Shown here: in pieces, positions 1 to 7,369 of the stretch
Numbering within the stretch: position 1 is the first letter of the stretch
Layout of the letters: every line of letters starts with the position of its first letter
Source: a virus
Strand: one strand, 5' to 3'
Virus record (IMG/VR): IMGVR_UViG_3300032046_002140
Span: 1 to 21,988 of that record
Length of the DNA stretch: 21,988 nt
Position numbers and translations under genes: made by a program
Notes under the pieces: model-generated
The model's database searches: none
Told to the model about the DNA's origin: nothing
What the model saw: only the letters and a program-made list of their open reading frames with translations

Positions 1-315
1 TCAGTGACAACTCTGGTTTATACTGTAATTCAAAACATTTTTTTACCAACTGGAACTTGGCTTGTTACTATATCTGGAGAGTGTACTCATAACTTAAATA
101 ATACTTCAACATTTGTTGGTATAGCAGTTGCTGGAGTTTATGAGAATGGAACTGGTAGAGAAATTAGAGCGAAAGCAGGTGGAGATTATAGCGCATTTGC
201 AACACAGAAAATATTAACAATTGTTGGGTTACAAACTATTTCAATGGTTGCTAAGGTTCCATCTGGAACTGGCACAATTCGTAATAGAGTTATTTCAGCA
301 ATCAAACTTTCTTAA
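1..315 (+). CDS. C-terminal part of a tail fibre or other virion protein, C1q/TNF-like (5' partial)
   Basis: The reading frame is open from the first base, so this is the last 104 residues of a longer protein; the GTG at position 4 is unlikely to be the true start. The fragment is strand-rich, with alternating hydrophobic and polar residues (FLPTGTWLVTISGECT, then TIVGLQTISMVAKVPSGTG) and a closing NRVISAIKLS. That pattern resembles C1q/TNF-like jelly-roll domains at the tips of phage fibres and appendages, which trimerise and bind receptors. The fold assignment is inference from pattern only. Its position ahead of other structural genes and the lysis genes supports a virion role. It ends one base before the next gene. 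Confidence 0.55.
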   Translation, partial: SVTTLVYTVIQNIFLPTGTWLVTISGECTHNLNNTSTFVGIAVAGVYENGTGREIRAKAGGDYSAFATQKILTIVGLQTISMVAKVPSGTGTIRNRVISAIKLS

Positions 316-316
316 A

Positions 317-805
317 ATGGAAAATTTAAAAATATACGCAATAGATGAGGCATTAATAAACGCGTCAAAATTGCACCAAGAGATTGATAATTCAAATTTT
401 ATTGAGTCGTTTGTGGGACTCCAATTGGTTGATGATGAACTGGTTGTTTATGGTGACGAAATAATTAATGAGGCTGGGCTGGATAATCTAGTTGCAACAC
501 ACAATAAAGTTGATTTATTAGCCTCTGAAATTGCTCTTTATGATAAAAGGATTTTTGATGGAAGAGTTGCTTTGATTTCTTTAATGTCAGAGCTTCGGTT
601 AAATTCAATGGTGAATAACTATCCTAGAATTGTAAATGCTTCAATTGAGAATGCGTTCTGGGAGGTGGCAATTGCTATTAATAATGGTTGGTGGATAACG
701 GCCAAGGAAAAATGTGAGCTAGTTCCAGTAGCTGGGTATGTTACGCAACCTTTATGGGATAGAATACACACGAAAATCACCGATTATATTGCTCAAAATT
801 ATTAA
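317..805 (+). CDS. Hypothetical phage structural-region protein (162 aa)
   Basis: I do not recognise this family. The ATG at 317 was chosen because it lies one base after the previous stop; an upstream start in the same frame would overlap the preceding gene by about 95 bases and add an implausible leader. The protein is acidic and mostly helical, without a signal peptide or membrane segment. A Trp-rich stretch (FWEVAIAINNGWWITAKEKCEL) lies near residues 115-136. The position between a fibre-like protein and another structural candidate suggests a virion component or assembly factor, but no motif proves it. Confidence 0.6.
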   Translation: MENLKIYAIDEALINASKLHQEIDNSNFIESFVGLQLVDDELVVYGDEIINEAGLDNLVATHNKVDLLASEIALYDKRIFDGRVALISLMSELRLNSMVNNYPRIVNASIENAFWEVAIAINNGWWITAKEKCELVPVAGYVTQPLWDRIHTKITDYIAQNY

Positions 806-807
806 TT

Positions 808-2259
808 ATGTGTGAATGTCTTAAAATAACGTACCAGACTGGTGACAGCCCAGTGACAACTGTAACAGCTCTAACAACCGGAACAGCTAATGGTTTTAAC
901 GTATGGGAGTTCGTTATTGACGTTATTACTTACACAATTTGGCACGATGCAACTAACAACTGGTACGTTACCACAGATGGGGTTGGAGGAACAGCTTTCG
1001 TAACTGGAATCAAGGTTAATACGGATGATTGTCCTTTTGCCTCTATTCCAGTTTGGCAAAACAGCGTTACATTTCCAGTTTTTACAACTGAGGCTGGTGA
1101 ATGTAATACTCCTTGTGATTGTGTGAAAGTATTTTACAAGTTTAAGCCAATGTCAACTTTTGAAGAGGAGGAATTAAATCCTTTAGGTTTGATTAATGGT
1201 TACAATTATTATGAATTTGTTTGGAGTGGTTTTACTTTTAGAATTTACTACAATTTATCTGTCAGTTCGTGGGTGATGGCAGAGATATCGGATTTAGATA
1301 CTTTTTACGCAACAAATAATTCAACTTCACCTTGTCCTTATGATGGATGGATTCCGAACATTGAATTTGGAATTGATTTATTTCAAATTGTTGGTTGCGA
1401 TGATTGTTTAATTCAAGAAGATAGAGATTTCAGAAGATATGATTCAATAAGATTACCAGAAATTTTCGAAGAAGAAGATAGGGGTTATTTTAGATGTTGT
1501 TGCCCTTTTAATGTTCTTGCAAGTAATTCAAGCGATAGTTGGAAAAATGATATTACAAGTGCTTGGATAAAATTAAGTGGACCAACAGACACGGTTTTAT
1601 GTTTTTTAGAAAAAAATGGTCAGCCAACAATGTATGTAACAATTCCAATCGCATTTATTAACGAGCCGAATGCGTTTTATTGGACAATAAACTGGTTTGA
1701 TGTATTAACAAGTGACGGAGCTGGGTGTTATGAGATTAAAATTTCATACAACATATCTGGCCTTGAGCAGACTTTCACGTGGGGGGTGTACAATTTGTCA
1801 CCTTTTAGTATGAACAATGCTCTGAGCACTGCGAGATTGCGTGTAAAATTTAACTCACAACAAGAAATCGAGGGAATCAATTTCACTGGTTCAAATGTGG
1901 AGGACACAATTAGGTTCTATGGTTTCATCGGGAACAGACAGCCTAACACGGAAATCGACAATATCATCTACCAGAATCGGGAAATGAAAAAAGTAATTCG
2001 AGAAAATCTGAATACTTACGAAGTCATTACGGACCCAACTTGTGAGGAGCATATCAGAAAATTAACAGATTTGTACTTGCTTTCTGAAAACGAACTATAC
2101 ATATCTGACTACAATGCTCACAACCATTCGTACCGATACAATGATTTGCCAGTTATTCTGGAGGAATCAGCCGAAATAACGTACTTCGACTTTTCAAGGT
2201 CTGCATCGTTAAAGGCAGTTGTATCAGATAAATTTAAAAATAAACGTTCATTCTATTGA
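808..2259 (+). CDS. Putative structural (tail or appendage) protein with a duplicated N-terminal Cys module
   Basis: This 483-residue protein starts two bases after the preceding stop. Residues 2-100 and 103-200 look like two copies of one module: a CxC entry (C2/C4 and C103/C105), an NG(F/Y)N..EF segment near residues 28-35 and 130-137, a conserved Trp, a CP pair (75-76 and 176-177) and a closing Cys. The remainder, about residues 230-360, is strand-rich, followed by a polar C-terminal domain containing NRQPNTEIDNIIYQ and ending in KNKRSFY. Paired cysteines in a phage virion protein may bind metal or stabilise the fold. I cannot assign a named family; the structural role is inferred from size, strand content and neighbours. 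Confidence 0.6.
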   Translation: MCECLKITYQTGDSPVTTVTALTTGTANGFNVWEFVIDVITYTIWHDATNNWYVTTDGVGGTAFVTGIKVNTDDCPFASIPVWQNSVTFPVFTTEAGECNTPCDCVKVFYKFKPMSTFEEEELNPLGLINGYNYYEFVWSGFTFRIYYNLSVSSWVMAEISDLDTFYATNNSTSPCPYDGWIPNIEFGIDLFQIVGCDDCLIQEDRDFRRYDSIRLPEIFEEEDRGYFRCCCPFNVLASNSSDSWKNDITSAWIKLSGPTDTVLCFLEKNGQPTMYVTIPIAFINEPNAFYWTINWFDVLTSDGAGCYEIKISYNISGLEQTFTWGVYNLSPFSMNNALSTARLRVKFNSQQEIEGINFTGSNVEDTIRFYGFIGNRQPNTEIDNIIYQNREMKKVIRENLNTYEVITDPTCEEHIRKLTDLYLLSENELYISDYNAHNHSYRYNDLPVILEESAEITYFDFSRSASLKAVVSDKFKNKRSFY

Positions 2260-2261
2260 TT

Positions 2262-2759
2262 ATGGAACAACTGAAAATCGGAGATATACTACATTGCTCT
2301 GGGAAAGGAACTTTATCCAAATTGATAAGGTTCTTTACAAAATCAAAAATTTCTCACACTGCAGTTTTTATTGAAGTATGGGGAAAGCCTTACATCATAG
2401 ATGCTCAAAAAGATGGTGTCAATGTAAGGCCTTATGATGAGTGGATGAAAACCTTTCAATATGACTTTATTGTAACTCGGTTTTTAGCCCCTTTGGACGA
2501 GAAAGCATACTGTATCAAGGCTATGTCAATGAGTGGTCACACTGCGTATGATTTTAAAGGTTTACTAATCAAGCACCCTTGGAAATTAATCACTGGAAAT
2601 TACAAGAGAGAGCGCAATCCTACAGAGCGTATGTACTGCTCAGAATATGTGGCTTGGACTTACGGAATTACAGATTTTTACAGATTAACTCCAAAAGATT
2701 TGTATGCAAGGTGCATATTAAATGGGTGCAATATTGTATTTTTACACAAACAACTATAA
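2262..2759 (+). CDS. NlpC/P60-superfamily peptidase, YiiX-like permuted papain fold
   Basis: A 165-residue enzyme starting at ATG 2262, two bases after the previous stop. It has the ordered features of permuted NlpC/P60 (YiiX/YebB-like) proteins: an N-terminal GDIL.C segment (residues 7-12), the catalytic His in KISHTAVFI (H32), an Asp in YIIDA (D47), and the catalytic Cys in MYCSEYVAWTYG (C126). In this superfamily the Cys-His pair hydrolyses peptide or amide bonds, often in peptidoglycan. It sits between virion protein genes rather than in the lysis block, so it may be a virion-associated hydrolase used during infection, or a protein-processing enzyme. There is no signal peptide. The fold is well supported; the substrate is not known. 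Confidence 0.75.
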   Translation: MEQLKIGDILHCSGKGTLSKLIRFFTKSKISHTAVFIEVWGKPYIIDAQKDGVNVRPYDEWMKTFQYDFIVTRFLAPLDEKAYCIKAMSMSGHTAYDFKGLLIKHPWKLITGNYKRERNPTERMYCSEYVAWTYGITDFYRLTPKDLYARCILNGCNIVFLHKQL

Positions 2760-2760
2760 T

Positions 2761-4302
2761 ATGAATTCAATTATTATTTCTGGAAATTACCTCATCGTTT
2801 CAAGGGAGGTTAACTTAACAATAGTCCAGTCAGAGTTCCCAATGGGAAAGACAGTTTATACTGAACTGGAAGATACAATTACTTTGCTTGAGAGCTCTGG
2901 AGGAACAGTGGTTATCCAGAAGTCAGATGTCAACAGTAACCTATGGGAAGGAGATGCTGGAGTGTTTGATTTGCTAAGTTTAGTTACATTTTTGAGAGCC
3001 AATACGGGTTTTAATTTGCCCTCTGACGGTGGTGGGGGCTTGTCGAGTGTTAAATACTCAACCGTTGCTTTTGTTGACAATGTTGCTGGAGATGACTACT
3101 CTGGATTAATAGGTATTTTTGATAAACCTTTTTTCTCAATTGAGGCTGCATTAAATGCAATAAGTCTTACATCCAGAACAAAAACAAACAGAGGTTTAGT
3201 CTGGGTTCGCAAAGGAGAATTTAATTCTGTGCAGCCAAATCCTTATAATTTTTGTGACGTTTTTTGTGACGCTGGAGTTGTGTTTAATGGTTACTTTTAT
3301 TTGACAGATGCCAGAGTTGGAGCAACAGATTTCAACTGGTATGGTTATGCAAAATGGAACCTTGGAATGGGCTCATTGGCTTTCCGATTTCAAAATGCAA
3401 GTACAGTTTTGATTGAGGGAGATTCTTTGGTTAATTTAGGAGCAATTTGTTTGGCTTTTAATGTGACTGTTGGAACCTCAAACATAACTTTTAATTTCAA
3501 CTCTCTGGAGTCAACTCAGACTCTTGGTTCTGGCTTTGCTTTCACTTGGAGAAACAATTGCAACGCAACTTTGAATGTAAAAAATTACATAAAAGTCAAC
3601 CAAGTATCTCACGAAATTCGTGCAAATCATTCAGGCACAATTACTGTAAATTGCCCTCGAAACATAATGACGGCATTGAATGTTTACGGTGGTAACTTTA
3701 AAAACATACTTTCATCTTCAAATTCAAGCGCAACAAGTTATTTCACAATAAACGGTGATTTAATAAGCGAAACAGCATATTTGGGAGGTGCACAATCAAT
3801 GATTTTAGTTTGGAGTTCTTCTCAATGTCAAGTTACTATAAATGGGAATGTTTATGCCAATGATTCAGTTGGTTTATGGGGGGCAAATATTGGTGTTGGA
3901 AGAATTGTTTTAAATGGAGATTTATTCTCAAATATTAATACGATTATTACTCAAGGAAACGGATTAGTTGTTGTTAAAAATGGAACAATCAAAAAAGTAA
4001 ATACATCAGGTAATTCAATTTATATGTATGGTGGTACTCTTTATTTAATGGGTTGTAGTTTATATTATACGATGAAAGATGGAACAATGATTGGTCTTGA
4101 TGCTGGAGGCCTTACAAACCTTGAGGTAATAAATTGCGTATCAAAAAGCGAAGGTTTGCTTGGCGAATTTGTTACCAGCACTGTACTTAAAAGTTGCCAA
4201 TTTACAAATGTTGTCGCTAATAAACCATTGAATGTAAATGTTACAAATCAGTTAGCACAAGGATTAATTATTGAACCATTATTAGAGGTTCCACGTTTCT
4301 AA
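2761..4302 (+). CDS. Putative beta-helical tail spike or fibre protein (513 aa)
   Basis: The ATG at 2761 follows the previous stop by one base. After an N-terminal domain of about 100 residues and a Gly-rich linker (SDGGGGLSSV), the segment VDNVAGDDYSGLIGIFDKPF resembles the entry of right-handed parallel beta-helix proteins (a DD..G....PF motif preceding repeated coils). From about residue 150 to the end there are many short strands with Asn, Gly and Val ladders and few charges, as expected for pectate-lyase-like tail spikes. Such proteins bind or cleave surface polysaccharide. No catalytic residues can be assigned by eye, so enzyme versus pure adhesin is open. It is followed by a short A-tract and another small gene. 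Confidence 0.65.
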   Translation: MNSIIISGNYLIVSREVNLTIVQSEFPMGKTVYTELEDTITLLESSGGTVVIQKSDVNSNLWEGDAGVFDLLSLVTFLRANTGFNLPSDGGGGLSSVKYSTVAFVDNVAGDDYSGLIGIFDKPFFSIEAALNAISLTSRTKTNRGLVWVRKGEFNSVQPNPYNFCDVFCDAGVVFNGYFYLTDARVGATDFNWYGYAKWNLGMGSLAFRFQNASTVLIEGDSLVNLGAICLAFNVTVGTSNITFNFNSLESTQTLGSGFAFTWRNNCNATLNVKNYIKVNQVSHEIRANHSGTITVNCPRNIMTALNVYGGNFKNILSSSNSSATSYFTINGDLISETAYLGGAQSMILVWSSSQCQVTINGNVYANDSVGLWGANIGVGRIVLNGDLFSNINTIITQGNGLVVVKNGTIKKVNTSGNSIYMYGGTLYLMGCSLYYTMKDGTMIGLDAGGLTNLEVINCVSKSEGLLGEFVTSTVLKSCQFTNVVANKPLNVNVTNQLAQGLIIEPLLEVPRF

Positions 4303-4313
4303 AAAAAAAAGTT

Positions 4314-4622
4314 ATGAATATTAATATTATTAGTGGACAAGCAGATTCCAATATTATAATGGGAATGGTCACAGCTCCAGTTATTAAAAACATCTATCTT
4401 GATAGAGCATTGATGTCCAACACAGATAGGGAGATTTATGATAATTTTATCCTATTTTTTGGGTCATTTTCTAGTTTGAACATCTCTAACTGCGCAGCTG
4501 CTATTGACTGCAATAGAGTCTCAACAGATAGTGTTTCAATCAATTCATTAGAATTAGATTATTTGTTGCTCAGCTCAGGAAGTAAGCAGATTGTTGATGA
4601 CTTTTTAACATTGTTTGAGTAA
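4314..4622 (+). CDS. Hypothetical protein (102 aa), structural region
   Basis: A 102-residue protein preceded by a run of A residues and GTT before its ATG, the A-rich start context used across this genome. The sequence is acidic with a hydrophobic N-terminal half (NIIMGMVTAPVIKNIYLDRAL) but no convincing membrane helix. I do not recognise a family. Its stop overlaps the ATG of the next gene (TAATG), indicating translational coupling to the membrane/coiled-coil protein that begins the lysis region. A minor virion or fibre-assembly protein is possible but unproven. Confidence 0.55.
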   Translation: MNINIISGQADSNIIMGMVTAPVIKNIYLDRALMSNTDREIYDNFILFFGSFSSLNISNCAAAIDCNRVSTDSVSINSLELDYLLLSSGSKQIVDDFLTLFE

Positions 4623-4945
4623 TGGATTTATCTGGTATTAGTGTTGGAATGGACGTTTTAATCTCAATTGTTTTCGGAGCTGCTGGAGCAATTGGAGTAT
4701 GGTTTAAACTAAAAGGAAAGGTTGATATTCTTTCCATTGAGCTGGAGTCACAAGCAGCAGATATAAAGGATTTGCAATTCAATCTCAAGGATGCAAATAC
4801 AGCTTTTCACAAGCGCATTGATAGTCTTAAAGTCACTGTTGAGAAAAACAGAGAAAAGCAAGATGCGTCAACTCAAGAGATTAAAACAGAAATGAGCAAA
4901 ATGGAGCTGCGCATTATAACAGCAATTCACGAATTACGTAAATAA
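4622..4945 (+). CDS. Single-pass membrane protein with cytoplasmic coiled coil (holin- or spanin-like candidate)
   Basis: A 107-residue protein that starts on the stop of the preceding gene (TAATG). Residues about 9-28 (GMDVLISIVFGAAGAIGVWF) form one transmembrane helix. The rest is a heptad-rich, charged coiled coil (KLKGKVDILSIELESQAADI, continuing to KMELRIITAIHELRK). This architecture is common for small phage proteins encoded next to endolysins. Together with the next gene (another hydrophobic protein) and the cell-wall enzyme downstream, it fits a lysis cassette. Holin function is inferred from context; the sequence itself shows only topology. Confidence 0.6.
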   Translation: MDLSGISVGMDVLISIVFGAAGAIGVWFKLKGKVDILSIELESQAADIKDLQFNLKDANTAFHKRIDSLKVTVEKNREKQDASTQEIKTEMSKMELRIITAIHELRK

Positions 4946-4952
4946 AAAAGTT

Positions 4953-5156
4953 ATGAATATAGTTGAAAGAATTAAAGCGAAAACACCACGTAAAGACAAG
5001 AATAAAGGTCAATTAGCAACTACAATCGGTACAGTTTGTGGGGCTATTTTGGCAACTGGTCTGGTAGTTAATCCGTTTGGAATCATTGCTCTGGTTGTTG
5101 GAGCAACAGCTTTCGGAGCAAAGGCAGTTTATCACGCACAAAAAGTACAGAAATAA
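4953..5156 (+). CDS. Small membrane protein, possible holin
   Basis: A 67-residue protein with a very basic N-terminus (KAKTPRKDKNKGQ) followed by two adjacent hydrophobic stretches (LATTIGTVCGAILATGLVV and FGIIALVVGATAFGAKAV) separated by NP, which would form a helical hairpin in the membrane. Small, basic, two-helix proteins beside an endolysin are typical class II holin candidates. Its start is preceded by AAAAAAGTT, almost the same context as the gene at 4314. The stop overlaps the next ATG (TAATG). The family is not recognised; the holin role is inference from topology and neighbours. Confidence 0.55.
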   Translation: MNIVERIKAKTPRKDKNKGQLATTIGTVCGAILATGLVVNPFGIIALVVGATAFGAKAVYHAQKVQK

Positions 5157-5434
5157 TGGATGCAATCTTTCTTACTCAACCTTTGAATAATTCTACTCGG
5201 AGAAAGAAGTTCGAGAATGAAGCTATTTCAATCAGTAATAAGCTTGAGGAGGTGAATACATCATTTCTCTGGCACTTGTTCAACTCGGACTCAGATATGA
5301 GTTATGAGGCAATCTATGAGCATCATCTGAAATGGTGGCGCAAGATGGTTCAAGCTTGTTACAAATGGTTCAAGCCTCAGACGTGTGCAATCAATGAGTA
5401 TTTTTTCGAGGACAATTATAAACCAATAATATGA
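5156..5434 (+). CDS. Hypothetical protein (92 aa) in lysis region
   Basis: A 92-residue soluble protein, start coupled to the upstream membrane protein (TAATG) and stop overlapping the next ATG (ATGA). It is helical and aromatic-rich in its second half (HHLKWWRKMVQACYKWFKP). No signal peptide, membrane segment or known motif is visible. Its tight coupling on both sides to putative lysis genes suggests a role in the same process, but I cannot assign a function. Confidence 0.55.
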   Translation: MDAIFLTQPLNNSTRRKKFENEAISISNKLEEVNTSFLWHLFNSDSDMSYEAIYEHHLKWWRKMVQACYKWFKPQTCAINEYFFEDNYKPII

Positions 5435-6018
5435 GCAACGTAAAATCATACACAGACAACCAGCTGCTCAATCGAGTTAAGCTGCTACCATCATTCAAAG
5501 GCTTTCCAAAAGACTTCTGGATTTTAGGGGTTAGAAGCAACGAGGACGCGCCAAATAAGTTCGATGATAAATTCTACTTATTCAGAGGAGAGCAGTTTGT
5601 AGAGGTTACCTCTGGTACAACAAATCCCGGACTTACAATTCTGGCTGGAGGGTTCAAAGAATACAATAAGGCTGGAGCAGCAGTGGTCAAAGCAGATGAA
5701 TGGTATCACGGCCTCTGGAGGTCTGGAAAGCACAGAGGGAAAATGGATGCATTACTTCAAATTGGTTCAAAAATCAAGTTCTACCGAGATGGTGATTTTG
5801 ATGGTAAGAGCGAAGAACTGGGAATGTTAATGGAGGGTTTTATTGGAATTAACTTTCACGCAAACACTTATAATTTTAAATCTCAAGTCAAAAAAGAGGA
5901 TATAAATGACTGGTCAGCTGGTTGTCAAGTTATAAATGACAACGCAAAATACCTTAAATTTATTGAACTTTGTCGGCCTCAAAAGGACGTTACATATTGT
6001 TTAATTAAGGAATTTTAA
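5431..6018 (+). CDS. Putative endolysin, L,D-transpeptidase-like cysteine enzyme
   Basis: A 195-residue protein. The C-terminal half holds GINFHANTYN (H143) and NDWSAGCQVIND (C165), which match the spacing and character of the His and the S.GC motif of YkuD-type L,D-transpeptidases, where the Cys attacks peptidoglycan stem peptides. The N-terminus (LLNRVKLLPSFKGFPKDFWILGVRS) and the segment containing DEWYHGLWRSGKHRG are typical of phage lysins of this kind. No signal peptide is seen, consistent with holin-dependent export. It closes the late operon: a terminator hairpin follows immediately. The catalytic fold is inferred from the motif only; cleavage rather than transpeptidation is expected from context. 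Confidence 0.65.
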   Translation: MSNVKSYTDNQLLNRVKLLPSFKGFPKDFWILGVRSNEDAPNKFDDKFYLFRGEQFVEVTSGTTNPGLTILAGGFKEYNKAGAAVVKADEWYHGLWRSGKHRGKMDALLQIGSKIKFYRDGDFDGKSEELGMLMEGFIGINFHANTYNFKSQVKKEDINDWSAGCQVINDNAKYLKFIELCRPQKDVTYCLIKEF

Positions 6019-6042
6019 TCAAAAATAACAACTTAAATTTTG

Positions 6043-6076
6043 AAAAAAAGCTCTCGATATGGGGGCTTTTTTTAGT
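6043..6076 (+). terminator. Intrinsic terminator of the structural/lysis operon
   Basis: A perfect or wobble stem of 11 bp pairs 6043-6053 (seven A, then GCTC) with 6063-6073 (GGGGC, then seven T), with a loop of about nine bases. The 3' arm is itself the T-tract. It lies 25 bases after the endolysin stop. Because both arms carry A/T runs, it could work in either direction. Confidence 0.8.
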
Positions 6077-6379
6077 TTTAATCAATCGTTTTTAATACAC
6101 TTTTTTTCACTTCTAAGCGACTTTATATCTCTGGCACACATTCGTTCATAAACTTTCAGAAGTGACGGATGCCACGAGAGCCATAGCTGTAGCGCGTCAA
6201 TTTTTCACTGACTGGAAATTGATCCATTTTTGACGGTTTTCTAATCGACAAGTTTTTTTACACTCCTGGAACGGCAGCTAGGACACAATCTTGAAAATAG
6301 TTGAAATCTTTTATTGTTTTTTGTTAGGTAGATTCATTTATTCTACTTCTATTTGCTTCGAACATTAAAAAAAAACACG
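6074..6379 (+). promoter_or_regulatory. Long intergenic region upstream of the early genes
   Basis: About 300 bases without a supported gene, separating late structural/lysis genes from early genes. It holds copy A of the four-copy intergenic element (6094-6192), a 7-bp inverted repeat TCAATTT/AAATTGA (about 6197-6222), one of only two GATC sites in the window (6221), and a composite upstream element (TTAGGTAGA at 6324, then 22 bases, then the 28-bp repeat at 6355). T-rich stretches around 6250-6323 fit a promoter region, but no exact TAnnTTTG box was found. The main early promoter is probably here. Confidence 0.5.
6094..6192 (+). repeat. Four-copy intergenic element, copy A
   Basis: Shares 25 identical bases with copy B (6094-6118), then TAAGC, TTCATAAA, GAAGTGACGGATGC and CTGTAG at the same spacing as the other copies. 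An 8-bp stem can form between TCACTTCT (6107-6114) and AGAAGTGA (6158-6165). Within its loop CTCTGGC (6129-6135) can pair by its TGGC with GCCA at 6180-6183, making a weak pseudoknot. It could act as RNA or as a DNA-binding site. Confidence 0.7.
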
Positions 6380-6382
6380 ATG
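6324..6382 (+). repeat. Composite promoter/start-context repeat, copy 1
   Basis: TTAGGTAGA at 6324 lies exactly 31 bases upstream of a 28-bp block (6355-6382) that contains GCTTCGAACATT, nine A residues and ACACGATG, ending in the start codon of the next gene. The same two blocks with the same spacing occur at 11683-11741. The 22 intervening bases differ, as in a two-box promoter or operator followed by a conserved translation-start region. Confidence 0.6.
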
Positions 6383-6688
6383 CAAAAGACACATTATTTA
6401 TTAGAGAACTACGAGGTAATTTCTTCACCTTGGAAAGATTTGGAAGCTGGGGATGTTTACCAAAATTCAAAAATCAAAACAAAATTTACGGAAAGCCAAT
6501 ATCAATCTTATTTGTCGTTTCACAATATGCTTGTAGGGAGGTATAATAAAGTTGCTCAAAAAGTAGGTCGCAATACTATTGGTCTTATTATGGCTGGTAC
6601 GTATTCGGAGGCTACTGGTTTATTATCGGAAAGCCTTAAAAACGTGAAAGCCGATTTAGTAAGTTACATCAACAATCAAATTTTATAA
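6380..6688 (+). CDS. Hypothetical early protein (102 aa)
   Basis: The first gene of the early block. The ATG at 6380 is chosen because it is the end of a conserved 28-bp block with nine A residues before ACACGATG, repeated upstream of the gene at 11739; an earlier TTG in frame would encode the A-tract. The product begins MQKTHYLLENYEVISS, is soluble and mostly helical, with YNKVAQKVGRNTIGLIMAGTY near the middle. No family is recognised. As the promoter-proximal early gene it may be a host-takeover or regulatory protein, which is only a guess from position. Confidence 0.6.
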   Translation: MQKTHYLLENYEVISSPWKDLEAGDVYQNSKIKTKFTESQYQSYLSFHNMLVGRYNKVAQKVGRNTIGLIMAGTYSEATGLLSESLKNVKADLVSYINNQIL

Positions 6689-6690
6689 TT

Positions 6691-6912
6691 ATGGGAAATA
6701 TGAGCTACTGCAGATTTCAGAATACTGCTATGGATTTGGACGATTGCTTAGAAGCTATGCACAATGAGGAGATTTCTGAACTATCGGAAAGTGAGGGACA
6801 AGCTTTTGTTAATCTGGTAATGATGGCAAAGGAAATCGCTAAAATGTACGAGGATTACGATGAGTATAAATTAATAGAGTTAGTTAACAATGCAAATCAA
6901 GACGAACTATGA
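6691..6912 (+). CDS. Conserved small phage protein (MSYCRFxNT type, 73 aa)
   Basis: A 73-residue protein starting MGNMSYCRFQNTAMDLDDC. This opening (SYCRF.NT..DL.DC) recurs in small proteins of unknown function on phages and plasmids, particularly in Bacteroidetes, from my recollection of such sequences. The rest is acidic and helical (LSESEGQAFVNLVMMAKEIA). It begins two bases after the previous stop and overlaps the next gene by four bases (ATGA). The two Cys residues near the N-terminus are too few for a zinc site alone. Function unknown. Confidence 0.65.
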   Translation: MGNMSYCRFQNTAMDLDDCLEAMHNEEISELSESEGQAFVNLVMMAKEIAKMYEDYDEYKLIELVNNANQDEL

Positions 6913-7094
6913 AGAATTATCACATTACTTATTACATACGTAGAGGGGAAGAAGCTCAGAGCACACCCCTATTAGGGGGCTTCACTGTAGAAGCTGAGAA
7001 TATTATGGTAGCTCTATTGGAATACCGAATGAAACTAACCAAAGGAGAGGAGCTTCCACCAGTAACTGAAATCAAATACATAATTGAATTATGA
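6909..7094 (+). CDS. Hypothetical protein (61 aa)
   Basis: A 61-residue protein joined to both neighbours by four-base ATGA overlaps. It has a beta-alpha-beta look: YHITYYIRRGEEAQS, then GGFTVEAENIMVALLEYRMKL, then TEIKYIIEL. This arrangement is common in small phage proteins of unknown function. No catalytic or binding motif is visible. The tight coupling suggests it is translated with the rest of the early operon. Confidence 0.55.
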   Translation: MKNYHITYYIRRGEEAQSTPLLGGFTVEAENIMVALLEYRMKLTKGEELPPVTEIKYIIEL

Positions 7095-7369
7095 AAGAGC
7101 CAAAAGTAATATTAACATTGACCGAGGAGTGCAAGGAATGCTCTGGAGAGGGTTACAACGAAGTTGGACCAGAGTGCAACAAACCAGCATCGATGTGTTG
7201 TGGAGGCTGCTACAAACGAATTGAATGCGATAATTGTGGAGGCTCTGGAGAGCTTGAGGTTGATTTTACCGACTGGGATTTAGCCGAAGCTTTGGAGCTT
7301 ATTCGAGATGGTCAGCCAGATGCTGGGGTTCAACACATTTTAGAAATTATTGATAATGCAAGAATATGA
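7091..7369 (+). CDS. Small zinc-finger protein with DnaJ-type CxxCxGxG motifs
   Basis: A 92-residue protein with CKECSGEG (residues 14-21), a central MCCGGC cluster (35-40) and CDNCGGSG (46-53). The CxxCxGxG units are the zinc-binding repeats of the DnaJ cysteine-rich domain; here two canonical copies flank a more degenerate Cys cluster, enough for one or two zinc ions. The C-terminal 35 residues are acidic and helical (WDLAEALELIRDGQPDAGVQ). There is no J domain, so it is not a full chaperone. A partner-binding role is inferred. It overlaps both neighbours by four bases. Confidence 0.65.
   Translation: MKEPKVILTLTEECKECSGEGYNEVGPECNKPASMCCGGCYKRIECDNCGGSGELEVDFTDWDLAEALELIRDGQPDAGVQHILEIIDNARI

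Noticed and set aside
2856-3080. Minus-strand ORF inside the fibre gene (and similar ones at 12334, 13499, 19352, 20419 and 21305)
   Set aside because: All lie fully inside well-supported plus-strand genes and show no recognisable protein features.
1-4302. Diversity-generating retroelement acting on the fibre genes
   Set aside because: No reverse transcriptase, template repeat or variable repeat pair was visible in the window.
6108-6170. Faint similarity of the four-copy element to a glutamine riboswitch (CGTTCA...GACGGA)
   Set aside because: Only short words match, the spacing and helices differ, and the copies do not share the complete core.
6337-6382. TTCGAAC resembling a tRNA T-loop in the 28-bp repeat
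   Set aside because: No acceptor, D or anticodon stems can be drawn around it; the block ends in a start codon in both copies.
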